The notes below the pieces were generated by a model. It saw only the letters and a list, made by a program, of their open reading frames with translations. It did not search any database and was not told where the DNA came from. From Deinococcus aquatilis DSM 23025 (GTDB lineage Bacteria > Deinococcota > Deinococci > Deinococcales > Deinococcaceae), in assembly GCF_000378445.1 (NCBI RefSeq), contig NZ_KB899717.1, positions 1-64,000 of the forward strand: 64,000 bases of DNA. Direction: 5' to 3'. Position 1 is the first letter of the stretch, and the number at the start of each line of letters is the position of its first letter. The position numbers and the translations under genes are program-made. Positions 1 through 6,577 of the stretch are shown in pieces.

Positions 1-215
1 CCGAGCACGAAGTGTTTTCGGATCGACTGCGCCATCTGCACACTGATCCCCAGGGCTTCCTTGATCGCCAGATCACCCAGCTGCCGATGGGCCATCAGCA
101 AGATCTGAGCGCGGGTCATGACCCGCGCCTTGTGGGTCCCTTTCGTTGTGATGGCTTTGAGCGTCTGTTCCTGCTCAGGGCTCAATTCCACTTTGTACAG
201 CAGAGGGCGAGGCAT
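1..215 (-). CDS. IS630-type transposase, N-terminal part, cut by window edge
   Basis: The minus strand is open from an ATG at 215 to the window edge and encodes about 71 residues beginning MPRPLLYKVELSPEQ. The segment reads as the helix-turn-helix DNA-binding start of IS630/Tc1-like transposases, with a short beta opening, a region rich in Glu/Gln, Arg-Ala and Leu-Leu-Met, then GDLAIKEALGISVQMAQSIRK. The catalytic DDE part would lie outside the window, so whether the element is intact cannot be told. No terminal inverted repeat was recognised in the roughly 30 bases before the start. Family assignment rests on resemblance of the N-terminal domain only. Confidence 0.6.
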   Translation of the reverse strand, partial: MPRPLLYKVELSPEQEQTLKAITTKGTHKARVMTRAQILLMAHRQLGDLAIKEALGISVQMAQSIRKHFVL

Positions 216-246
216 AAATAACTCTACTCAATTGCAAAACGCTCCA

Positions 247-483
247 CTAGAGCAGGCGGTAACGGCCCCGCGCTACCCGTTCGAGGTCTGGATATTTGCC
301 TGCACCTTGACCGACCGCGTTCTGGCACATCTCGCTGGCGACATGCCGCCGAATGGTGGTATCGAGGTGTTGGGTGCCTTTGGCACGCATAGCAGCGACC
401 ACATCCTGAGCGGAAAACGTTCCGTCGGTTTGTTGTTGGCTCAGCTTGCGGGCAACAGCAAGAATCTCGTCACGGCACGTCAT
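247..483 (-). CDS. Small winged-helix-like protein (DUF7669-type)
   Basis: A 78-residue protein starts MTCRDEILAVARKL and ends with RVARGRYRLL. The pattern is an N-terminal helix, a short DGTFSAQDVVAAMRAKGT segment, a TTIRRHV recognition-helix-like stretch, and a C-terminal GRYRL strand. I recall this from short DUF7669 winged-helix proteins. The ATG at 483 is preferred over an in-frame TTG at 513 because the recognised domain begins there. Function is unknown; DNA binding is an inference. It lies directly downstream, on the same strand, of a transcription unit whose promoter was not identified, next to the transposase fragment. Confidence 0.6.
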   Translation of the reverse strand: MTCRDEILAVARKLSQQQTDGTFSAQDVVAAMRAKGTQHLDTTIRRHVASEMCQNAVGQGAGKYPDLERVARGRYRLL

Positions 484-608
484 CTCTTCATTCTGCCTCA
501 GACCGTGGGTCAATGACCGTGCTACCTCTCGCCCTTGCCAGTGTCCACCCTTTTACCTGTCAGGAAGGGTGGCGCAGAGCAGTCGTCAAAAGTGTTTTTG
601 TTGACTGA

Positions 609-980
609 TCAGAACGATGTATCTCGCAAGATCAAACAGACGGTCAAGAGGGTCAGGGCCACAGCCATCAGCGCGACGATCTGGTACGGCCCTCCTACCC
701 GGCGCGTTTCCACTGCCGACCCCAGAAAAACAATCAGCGTTCCACTCTGCACCAGAGGCGACCCCCAACTGGCCGGGAGAGAGCTGTCGGGCAGCAGGGT
801 TTGCAGTGCCAGGCCGATCAGAATAATGACCAGTCCAATGATCCAGAAAGCTTTAAAACTCAGGGGCAGTTCACGCCATTGTTGCCTGACCGAACGCCTG
901 GAGGTTGAAGTGAGTTGGTTTCGGGACACCTGGCGAGCATGCAGGTTGAGGTGGCACAGCCCTCTGACAAAGGCCAGCAC
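609..980 (-). CDS. Small hypothetical membrane protein
   Basis: About 123 residues from a GTG at 980, though the start is uncertain because no ribosome site or TANNNT box precedes it. The first 35 residues are basic and poorly hydrophobic. Three hydrophobic stretches follow, around residues 45-62 (FWIIGLVIILIGLALQ), 75-90 and 100-118 (MAVALTLLTVCLIL), so it is probably a three-helix inner-membrane protein. No family was recognised. The opposite strand also has open frames but they lack membrane-like or coding-like composition. Confidence 0.45.
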   Translation of the reverse strand: MLAFVRGLCHLNLHARQVSRNQLTSTSRRSVRQQWRELPLSFKAFWIIGLVIILIGLALQTLLPDSSLPASWGSPLVQSGTLIVFLGSAVETRRVGGPYQIVALMAVALTLLTVCLILRDTSF

Positions 981-1142
981 CGATGAACCTGCCTCTTTTC
1001 TGCCTGGGCGGAGGCGTTCCTGATGAGCGTGAGCAGAGGTTGTCCTGTTGTGTGGGTTGTCCCCAGTGCAGCCAGGTGGTCAGACCCTGGTGCAGATCAG
1101 GCTGCTTACTGAAACGCTGTGTGCGGATGCGCCGTGAATTCC

Positions 1143-2327
1143 TCAGAATGCATTTGTTTTGCCCGGCTGCTGAACATGTATGCCGCGGGCTTTACCGCTG
1201 TACATCGCTTGATCCGCTCGGTTCATGGCTCTCGCCAGATCCTCTCCCGCCCCGATCCGCGTGACCCCAAAACTCACGGTGAAGCCCAACGTTCCCTGCT
1301 GGCCTCCGGCCAATTGAACTTCCAGCCCTTCAAGCTGCTCTGCAATCTGCCATTCACTGCCCGTCAGCAGCAGCACAAATTCATCTCCCCCTACCCGGCT
1401 GACCAGATCTCCCGGCTGGGCGATGGTCCGCAGAGTGCCAGCCAGCCGCACCAGACAGCGGTCTCCTTCTGCGTGTCCATGCTGGTCATTGATGCTCTTA
1501 AACTCATTGACATCCAGGAGCACCAGCACTGCATTGGCGGCCTGATCCTGGCAGACCTCATAGGCCTGCGACAGTCCCCGCCGGTTGAGCAGGGTCGTCA
1601 GGGGATCCAGCGTGGCCTGGACAAGTAGCTCGTGATGTAGGCGCTGCATCTCCTGGCGGCGGCGGTCATCATGCAACAGCCAGAACACGAAACTGCCGCC
1701 CACCGACAACAGCAGCGCCCCGGTATGTAGCAAGATATTGGGTCCATTCAGCGTGAAGCCCAGGCTGGCGTCGTGACCGACCATCATGTGCAGGCGGGGC
1801 AGGGTCAACAGCGTGCCTCCCAACAACACTCCCAGGTTCAGGCCATAGGCGGCCCGTAACGCCTGGTGCTGGCGCATTTGCCTGACGATCAGAGCCACCA
1901 GCATCAGGGACACCGTGGAGGTATAGCCCGTGACCAGAATAAACCGGAGTGCCGTATTGTCCCAGACGGTGGTCAGCAGAATCAGTGCGATCACGATGCC
2001 TGCGCACACGGCCCAGGCCACTTGATTGGTTCTTGGACTGACCAACTCTCCACTGAAGCGCTGGAAGGCCCTCAGGCACAGGATCGATCCAGCCATCAGC
2101 AGACTGTTACCCAGCACGACCGAGATCAGCAGGGTTTCCGGAGTCCTCAGGCTGTCCACCAGCACCCCCAGGACAAGTGCTGTCTGTCCTACAGCCCAAC
2201 CCCGCCAACCAGGGTAAGAAGGCCGCAGCCATGAGACTGTAATGATGATGAGCGACACCAGTAGGCTGACTCCCCAGGTGAGGGCAGACAAAACGGTCAT
2301 CGTAGTCCGCTCGTCTGGAAGCATCAT
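1143..2327 (-). CDS. Membrane-anchored GGDEF diguanylate cyclase
   Basis: This 394-residue protein should make cyclic di-GMP from two GTP at the cytoplasmic face of the membrane. Residues 10-220 hold about seven hydrophobic segments forming a membrane sensor of unrecognised type. The GGDEF domain occupies about 235-385, with the start motif DPLTTLLNRRGL at 241-252 and the catalytic loop RVGGDEF at 311-317. The product-inhibition site, normally RxxD five residues before GGDEF, reads QPGD, so feedback inhibition by c-di-GMP is probably weak or absent. No EAL domain is present. The ATG at 2327 has a GGAAA ribosome site upstream; M10 (2300) is an alternative. A tandem 10-bp repeat lies about 55 bp upstream. 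Confidence 0.9.
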   Translation of the reverse strand: MMLPDERTTMTVLSALTWGVSLLVSLIIITVSWLRPSYPGWRGWAVGQTALVLGVLVDSLRTPETLLISVVLGNSLLMAGSILCLRAFQRFSGELVSPRTNQVAWAVCAGIVIALILLTTVWDNTALRFILVTGYTSTVSLMLVALIVRQMRQHQALRAAYGLNLGVLLGGTLLTLPRLHMMVGHDASLGFTLNGPNILLHTGALLLSVGGSFVFWLLHDDRRRQEMQRLHHELLVQATLDPLTTLLNRRGLSQAYEVCQDQAANAVLVLLDVNEFKSINDQHGHAEGDRCLVRLAGTLRTIAQPGDLVSRVGGDEFVLLLTGSEWQIAEQLEGLEVQLAGGQQGTLGFTVSFGVTRIGAGEDLARAMNRADQAMYSGKARGIHVQQPGKTNAF

Positions 2328-2380
2328 GCCGAGTTTCCAATGTTCAGGATTACCTTCACTCTTGACCTATTTAGACAGAA

Positions 2381-2401
2381 GAGGCGTTATTGAGGCGTTA
2401 T
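2381..2401. repeat. Tandem 10-bp repeat upstream of the diguanylate cyclase
   Basis: GAGGCGTTAT occurs at 2381-2390 and again at 2392-2401, a period of 11 bp, about one helical turn. It lies 54 bp before the cyclase start and could be a regulator site; no family was assigned. Confidence 0.4.
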
Positions 2402-2573
2402 GTCGCACGTCTCTCTAAGCGCCCACTCCCTCTAAGAAAGCTGATTCTCATGGTGCAGGGTGCTTTTTCTCCGAATGAGGCTGTAACTCCTCGGAGATGA
2501 GCTGTGGTAATGGAGAGTCATGCTGCCTGAAGAACGCAGGCGTCCACCAGAGTGCTGCTGAAGCCCCAGGCGA

Positions 2574-2732
2574 TCAGGGCAGTTTTTTACCTGTGACCGC
2601 ACCGATAACCAACCCCAGACTTATCCCAAGAGCTGTACCCATTCCAATGTTATCGAAGGCGATTCCCAGGCCCGTGCCGATCGCCACGCCGATTGCCAAC
2701 CAGAACCCTATAGCTTCTTGTTTGGTCTTCAT
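2574..2732 (-). CDS. Glycine-zipper-like small membrane protein
   Basis: A 52-residue protein, MKTKQEAIGFWLAIGV to VIGAVTGKKLP, is nearly all hydrophobic with Gly every third or fourth residue (AIGTGLGIAFDNIGMGTALGISLG). That is typical of short glycine-zipper membrane peptides scattered among bacteria. The reading frame is open further upstream to a GTG at 2864 (96 residues). The added part is basic and unlike the family, and neither start has a clear ribosome site, so the short form is preferred. Membrane insertion is an inference from composition and the function is unknown. Confidence 0.5.
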   Translation of the reverse strand: MKTKQEAIGFWLAIGVAIGTGLGIAFDNIGMGTALGISLGLVIGAVTGKKLP

Positions 2733-3122
2733 AAGGCGAAGGCTAATTCTGGCGGCCATGAGAACCGTCCACTTTTGCTTGGCGATCTGCTGCGGGTGTC
2801 CCTGAACTTTGCCTGAAGCGTTGACTGTTGACCTGCTCATGCACAAAGAATCTGACCCAGCCACAGATCTGGATAGGTATCCAACATATTTGGGTTCGTA
2901 ACTCTTGGGGCCTGCTCCTTACATTTCTAGGTTCGTCATCTAGCTTTCATCTCTTCGTGAATACCTGCTGCATTGATTCGATCAACAGATGAAATGCGCA
3001 CTATCCAATAGAGCATCCAAAATAGGTTTCTACAATCGTTTATGCTTTATGTGTCCATTGATTGCATTTTTCTCTTTAAATTACAGATTGCTCTCCACAC
3101 TGAGATTCCCGGCAATTGACTC
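2733..3122. other. Gene-free AT-richer stretch
   Basis: About 390 bases with no convincing gene. It is AT-richer than its surroundings (for example around 2990-3080) and ends in the inverted repeat at 3096-3130. Nothing else was recognised. Confidence 0.4.
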
Positions 3123-3130
3123 TCAGTGTG
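3096..3130 (-). terminator. Hairpin over the stop codon of the 90-residue membrane protein
   Basis: Perfect 10-bp inverted repeat, CACACTGAGA (3096-3105) and TCTCAGTGTG (3121-3130), with a 15-nt loop. The stop codon of the minus-strand gene (3123-3125) sits in one arm. There is no strong U-run after it, so it may be a weak terminator or an mRNA-stabilising hairpin. Confidence 0.4.
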
Positions 3131-3395
3131 CAAGTACAAAACTCATCATTACCAACATGCACAAGAACAGAGCGGCCACGCCTGAAAAACGCACCTGCCA
3201 GCCCAGCATCGGCTTACGCTTTTCCTCATCTTCTTCCAGACAGAAGGCTGGATTGGCCTGTGGTCGGTCGGGATTGCTCGCCGACTCTGGTGCAGGTGCG
3301 GAAGCTGGTCCGTTGTCGTCCAGCGCACTTTCCTGGACTTCGGCCCACTCCTTGAGCCGTACCGCGTGCCGTCCGAACCCTTCTTGAAAGGTCAT
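3123..3395 (-). CDS. Small C-tail-anchored hypothetical protein
   Basis: A 90-residue protein with a charged N-terminal half, an Ala/Pro/Asn/Asp-rich middle (about 28-50), a basic stretch EEDEEKRKP, then one hydrophobic segment at about 70-88 (VAALFLCMLVMMSFVLA) ending two residues before the C-terminus. That is a tail-anchored single-pass layout. The start is well supported by TAGAGT exactly 6 nt upstream, the leaderless-promoter arrangement used by many genes in this window. No family was recognised. Confidence 0.6.
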   Translation of the reverse strand: MTFQEGFGRHAVRLKEWAEVQESALDDNGPASAPAPESASNPDRPQANPAFCLEEDEEKRKPMLGWQVRFSGVAALFLCMLVMMSFVLAH

Positions 3396-3401
3396 TCTTC
3401 G

Positions 3402-3407
3402 ACTCTA
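3402..3407 (-). promoter_or_regulatory. Leaderless -10 box (TAGAGT) for the 90-residue protein
   Basis: TAGAGT on the minus strand ends 6 nt before the ATG at 3395. Confidence 0.5.
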
Positions 3408-3687
3408 GCTTCAGGCCTCTCACAACGGCGTCACTCCCAGGAAGACCTGCTGTTTTCTTCATAAAACTGCAGTTTTCTAAGGAGCCTACGTCTGATGAAA
3501 AAGGTGTTTCAATAGGACCACCCGTGGTTCTCCTGGACATGAAGATCATATTCAGATGATGGGTGCTGCCCCTCTTTGTTCAAGCTGCCGTTTAGCTTTC
3601 AGACGACTGGAATCAGGTTTGTGGTTTTAGCCTGAGAACCATGAGTATGCTCGGAGTTCGTGCTGAACGGTCATCTGGAGGTATGTT

Positions 3688-3915
3688 GTGAAGGCAGCAG
3701 AGTGGCAGCGCTGGCTGTCGTCGTTGCCCGTTGATCTGCCAGGGCTTCAGGCAGTTCAGGAAGACCTGGGGCGGCAGATCGTTCAGGCCGAGACGCGGCT
3801 CAGGAGTGCGGTTGGTCGGGGCAACGACCGGCTGGAAGAGAGGGCGGCCCGCGTAGAATTGACCGAGCTGAACAGCAAATTGATGACCGTTCAGACCCGG
3901 CTGACTGCGGCCTGA
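3688..3915 (+). CDS. Small coiled-coil hypothetical protein
   Basis: A 75-residue protein from a GTG at 3688 with GGAGG seven bases upstream, a strong ribosome site. After WQRWLSSLPVDLPG the remainder (about 25-72) is a charged amphipathic helix with heptad-like Leu/Ile/Val spacing (LGRQIVQAETRL, ELTELNSKLMTVQTRL), so a coiled coil is likely. No signal peptide or membrane segment is present and no family was recognised. It converges with the winged-helix gene at 3937-4176. Confidence 0.6.
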   Translation: MKAAEWQRWLSSLPVDLPGLQAVQEDLGRQIVQAETRLRSAVGRGNDRLEERAARVELTELNSKLMTVQTRLTAA

Positions 3916-3936
3916 GCCTCTGAACGTCATTGCTGA

Positions 3937-4176
3937 TCAGTTGGCGTTGAGGCCCCACATGGTCGCGCTGCCGCCGTACCCGGTGACCACTTCCGGTGAG
4001 GCAAGCCCAGCGGCCTGCAATTCTGCCAGAGCCTGATCCACCTGGTTTTGCTCCAGAGAAAGCAGGGCTGTCAGTTCGTCGGCGCTGTGCTGCTTGTTGC
4101 CTTCCTGACGAAGAAAATCCAGGATCTGGCCTGCTGCTGCACTGAGGTTGGGGGTCGGCATTTCTGAGGCTGGCAT
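3937..4176 (-). CDS. Small winged-helix-like hypothetical protein
   Basis: This 79-residue protein reads as one winged-helix unit: helix AAAGQILDFLRQEG, HSADELTALLSL, then NQVDQALAELQAAGLASPEVV and a short strand ending MWGLNAN. That matches MarR/ArsR-like small DNA-binding folds in shape, but no named family was recognised. TACACT lies 5 nt before the ATG at 4176, supporting this start and a leaderless mRNA. A transcription role is an inference. Confidence 0.6.
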   Translation of the reverse strand: MPASEMPTPNLSAAAGQILDFLRQEGNKQHSADELTALLSLEQNQVDQALAELQAAGLASPEVVTGYGGSATMWGLNAN

Positions 4177-4181
4177 GCGGC

Positions 4182-4187
4182 AGTGTA
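4182..4187 (-). promoter_or_regulatory. Leaderless -10 box (TACACT)
   Basis: TACACT on the minus strand ends 5 nt before the ATG at 4176. Confidence 0.5.
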
Positions 4188-4312
4188 AGAGAGGCAGGTG
4201 GGACGCGGCTATTGGCTCTCACTTCACGTCGGGTTGCTCCGCCTCAGTTCTGCGCCTCATCATCAAATTAATCCCTTGCACATTCTGACAGCGCCTGCCG
4301 AGGCTCCCGCGT

Positions 4313-4318
4313 TAGACT
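4313..4318 (+). promoter_or_regulatory. -10 box (TAGACT) for the mini-ORF/receiver unit
   Basis: TAGACT is followed by 6 nt and then the ATG at 4325, the usual leaderless spacing here. It implies that transcription starts at or next to the 17-codon ORF rather than at the receiver gene. Confidence 0.5.
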
Positions 4319-4324
4319 GCGGAT

Positions 4325-4378
4325 ATGCCCGTTTACCCTCTTTTCAGGCTTCATTCCAGCCGCCATGCTGGGGTCTGA
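4325..4378 (+). CDS. Leaderless 17-residue upstream ORF, coupled to the receiver gene
   Basis: ATG at 4325 opens a 17-codon frame (MPVYPLFRLHSSRHAGV) that stops with TGA at 4376-4378. The A of that stop is the first base of the receiver start codon (TGATG). A leaderless ribosome would terminate directly on the next start, giving translational coupling, which would explain why the receiver gene has no good ribosome site. Whether the peptide itself matters is unknown. The evidence is position and spacing only. Confidence 0.4.
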   Translation: MPVYPLFRLHSSRHAGV

Positions 4379-4809
4379 TGCGCCCTCTTCAGGTTTTGCT
4401 GGTCGACGATAACCCAGCGGCGCGGGGGCTGGCCGAGGAAGCGTTCTCTCTGTCCGGGCAGCCCTGCGAGGTCACCATGATGGAAAGTGGCGACGACGCG
4501 CTGAGTGCCCTGATGGACAAAAACGGCATTCGGCCAGATGTGGTGCTGCTCGACATCAACATGCCTGGTATGGACGGTTTCGATGTGCTGGAAGCAATGA
4601 AAGCGCAGCCGCACCTGCGTCCCATTCCGGTGGTCATGCTCAGCGGTTCCTCCGCGCCGCAGGACATTCGCAAGGCATACACGCTGCATGCCAATGCCTA
4701 CCTGGTCAAATCGGTGGAGTTTCAGACCTTTCTGACCCAGATTGAAGATTTCGTGGTGTTCTGGACACAGGCTCGCCTGACGACCCGGCCCGGCGAATCG
4801 GAATACTGA
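4378..4809 (+). CDS. Stand-alone response regulator receiver (Rcp1/CheY-like)
   Basis: A 143-residue single-domain receiver. The acidic pair is at D10-D11 (LLVDDN), the phospho-acceptor is D59 (VVLLDINMPGMDG), a Ser sits in VMLSGSS, and the conserved Lys is in YLVKSVE. There is no output domain; the C-terminal 20 residues form a helix and a polar tail. Such proteins relay phosphate from histidine kinases, often bacteriophytochrome-type. The CHASE/PAS kinase and the receiver-kinase hybrid elsewhere in this window are plausible but unproven partners. The ATG at 4378 overlaps the stop of a 17-codon ORF. Confidence 0.9.
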   Translation: MRPLQVLLVDDNPAARGLAEEAFSLSGQPCEVTMMESGDDALSALMDKNGIRPDVVLLDINMPGMDGFDVLEAMKAQPHLRPIPVVMLSGSSAPQDIRKAYTLHANAYLVKSVEFQTFLTQIEDFVVFWTQARLTTRPGESEY

Positions 4810-4820
4810 AAAACCATGAT

Positions 4821-4857
4821 GGGATCTGGCGATGCAAAGAATTGCTGATCCCTTTCT
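4821..4857 (+). terminator. Possible terminator after the receiver gene
   Basis: GGGATC (4821-4826) pairs with GATCCC (4847-4852), followed by a T-rich TTTCTTC. The stem is short and the U-run interrupted. Confidence 0.35.
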
Positions 4858-4923
4858 TCTACCAGACGCCCTCCAGGATGTATTTCCTTTGGTTGATAAC
4901 AACCTGCACGGCAGATAAGCCCT

Positions 4924-5598
4924 TCAGGCCGAATCGAATTCTCCCACCGTCATGACCCCGATCCATTGGCGGGTTTTGTGGGGTATGGCAAACAGCGACA
5001 CGCCTCCATCCAGCAGAACATGAGGTTCCGGTACACGGTCGCCACGCCAGAAGGGAAGATGCCAGCGCTTGGAGAAGGCCGACTGGATGAAGCCGCCATG
5101 TGAGATAAAGCCGCCGATTCGCACCGACTCGTCGAAGTACACCAGGCGGCGCAGGGCGTCCTCGGTGGGCACGTCGGCAAAGCGGCTCAGTTCCCACACG
5201 GCCCGTCCGGAATAACCACAGTGCGTCAGGATGGCCTGTACCAGCGCTTCGGGCATCAGTAGGCGGTCTGCGCCGTGATCGGCCAATACCTCCAGATGTG
5301 CGTCCATATCGGGCACGCTGGCGTGATACCAGCGGATGACATCTTCATAACTGGGGTCGCCGGGCTGGGCTTCTGCCGTCAGCAGGTGGCTGATTTCATG
5401 GGCCGCCTCGCTGCGGCGCTGGGGCGCAGAGGCGTCGGCCCGCACGTAGATCACCCGCTCGGGCGTGGCCAGACTGTCGGTCCCGACGCGGTAGCTCATG
5501 CCCAGGCGGCGGGCGAGCTCGGGCATTTCCCGGGTAAATTCCGCCTCGGCATGGCGGGCAACGTGATACGCGAACAGGTCGTGCAGCACGTCATCCAT
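4924..5598 (-). CDS. ImmA/IrrE-type metallo-endopeptidase
   Basis: A 224-residue protein with the zincin motif HEISH at 67-71 (SEAAHEISHLL) and a further acidic helix downstream, as in the COG2856 ImmA/IrrE family. IrrE (PprI) of Deinococcus is activated by radiation and desiccation and cleaves the repressor DdrO. ImmA cleaves the phage/ICE repressor ImmR. This gene starts at 5598 within the stop of the upstream XRE gene (TAATG overlap), so the two are co-translated and the XRE protein is the probable substrate. It lacks an obvious C-terminal GAF-like domain of full IrrE length, so it is a paralogue, not IrrE itself. Substrate and trigger are inferences. Confidence 0.8.
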   Translation of the reverse strand: MDDVLHDLFAYHVARHAEAEFTREMPELARRLGMSYRVGTDSLATPERVIYVRADASAPQRRSEAAHEISHLLTAEAQPGDPSYEDVIRWYHASVPDMDAHLEVLADHGADRLLMPEALVQAILTHCGYSGRAVWELSRFADVPTEDALRRLVYFDESVRIGGFISHGGFIQSAFSKRWHLPFWRGDRVPEPHVLLDGGVSLFAIPHKTRQWIGVMTVGEFDSA

Positions 5599-6176
5599 TA
5601 TTCGGCCCCGGTGTCCGGCGGATCGAATTCGTGGCGGTAGCGAATAAAGAGGGCCAGCCAGCCATCGGGCGTGGTGGGGCGGTGTTTGTGGTGCAGGCGG
5701 TGAAGATAACGGGGCCAGCGCGGTTCGGCCAGTGCCGCGAATTCAGGCTGGCCGCCGTACAGGCGCACCGCTTCCTGAAGCGCCTCCGGCAAGGGTTCCG
5801 GCTGAGATGTAGGCACCCTGCTGTTGCCGTAACCCCGCGCCGCCGCGCTGAAAGCCCGTGCAGGCCCGGTGGGGGAGGCGGTGGGCGTAAACAGTCCTGT
5901 CTGGGCAGACCATTCTTCCGGCGAATAGCCCAGTACTGCCCGCACCGCCTCTCTCACCTCCAACGATGCACGCGACAGGGCCGCCGTTCCGCGTTCCAGT
6001 TTGTTCAGGTAGTCCGGCGTGATGTGCTGACCATGCTTTTCCATCTGAGCCACGAACGCCGGGCGGTTCAGCCCCAACTCCAGACGCCGCTGTTGAACGA
6101 GCTGTCCGTGTTGCTTAGCACGCGGATCAGCTTCTTTTACAGCTCTGGCTGCTGTGGCAACCTTAGCAGTCGTCAT
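5598..6176 (-). CDS. XRE-family transcriptional regulator, probable substrate of the adjacent protease
   Basis: This 192-residue protein has an XRE-type helix-turn-helix at about 22-80 (LVQQRRLELGLNRPAFVAQM, then ITPDYLNKLERGTAALS), a Pro/Ser/Ala-rich linker at 92-130, and a C-terminal helical part. DdrO-like repressors also have an N-terminal XRE and a C-terminal helical dimerisation domain, but are shorter (about 130 residues) and lack this linker. The ATG at 6176 follows GGTGG; an in-frame TTG at 6209 is less likely. It overlaps the protease gene by one base. An 8-bp inverted repeat upstream could be its own operator. Confidence 0.8.
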   Translation of the reverse strand: MTTAKVATAARAVKEADPRAKQHGQLVQQRRLELGLNRPAFVAQMEKHGQHITPDYLNKLERGTAALSRASLEVREAVRAVLGYSPEEWSAQTGLFTPTASPTGPARAFSAAARGYGNSRVPTSQPEPLPEALQEAVRLYGGQPEFAALAEPRWPRYLHRLHHKHRPTTPDGWLALFIRYRHEFDPPDTGAE

Positions 6177-6228
6177 CTGAGGCCACCCGAACACCGAATC
6201 TGTTCCCAATCCAGTCTGGTGTTGTCAT
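6163..6228 (-). CDS. Leaderless 21-residue ORF overlapping the XRE start
   Basis: TACAAT, 6 nt, ATG at 6228 is a perfect leaderless start. The frame runs 21 codons, begins MTTPDWIGNRFGVRV, and stops at 6163-6165, eleven bases inside the XRE gene and in another frame. Translation of it would bring ribosomes across the XRE start codon, so it may couple or limit repressor synthesis. The peptide may have no function. The claim rests on spacing and overlap only. Confidence 0.4.
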   Translation of the reverse strand: MTTPDWIGNRFGVRVASDDDC

Positions 6229-6238
6229 GCCTGGATTG
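6207..6238. promoter_or_regulatory. Inverted repeat over the XRE promoter, candidate operator
   Basis: CAATCCAG (6207-6214) and CTGGATTG (6231-6238) form a perfect 8-bp inverted repeat, 24 bp centre to centre. On the minus strand the first arm overlaps the -10 box TACAAT and the start point; the second lies just inside the transcript. This is the expected position of an autorepressor site. Confidence 0.45.
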
Positions 6239-6240
6239 TA
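6235..6240 (-). promoter_or_regulatory. -10 box (TACAAT) of the XRE/protease unit
   Basis: TACAAT on the minus strand ends 6 nt before the ATG at 6228. No good -35 hexamer was seen. Confidence 0.5.
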
Positions 6241-6301
6241 AACCATTCCCCGAAAAATGGGTAGGGGTCACGCCCAATCTGGGACTGTATCAGAACTGAG
6301 A

Positions 6302-6337
6302 TTGACATTCTTGGGAATCAGTCTTATTCTATTCCCA
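6302..6337 (+). promoter_or_regulatory. Consensus promoter with symmetric operator-like repeat
   Basis: TTGACA (6302-6307), 17 bp, TATTCT (6325-6330) is close to the primary-sigma consensus and points toward the gene at 6578. TGGGAAT (6312-6318) and ATTCCCA (6331-6337) form a perfect inverted repeat that flanks the -10 element, so repressor control is likely. No gene was seen between 6241 and 6577; a short antisense frame there has no coding signs. Confidence 0.55.
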
Positions 6338-6577
6338 CATCTGACTCCGTTTGGAGAACAACTCTCCTGACGATCCTCAGTGCTGTTGCACAAGCAAAAA
6401 TGGCCTTCGAAGGCCGGAAACTGGTACCAGAAGTTGCCGATCAACCGAAACACTGTCGTCTACAGGGAGGGCTTCTGAAAGAACGCTTCAACAAGTCGCT
6501 CGTTTCCGATGCTGACTTGGGAACAAATCAAGAATAACTTTTACCGCCTGACCCCATCCACCACAGGAGAGCCATCC

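Noticed and set aside
118..516. Plus-strand open frame of 132 codons
   Set aside because: It is antisense to the transposase fragment and the DUF7669 gene, has no ribosome site and no coding-like composition.
1119..1628. Plus-strand frame of 169 codons
   Set aside because: It lies wholly opposite the diguanylate cyclase GGDEF domain.
6268..6453. Minus-strand frame of 61 codons in the XRE/6578 gap
   Set aside because: No ribosome site or TANNNT box, mixed composition, and it overlaps the strong plus-strand promoter at 6302.
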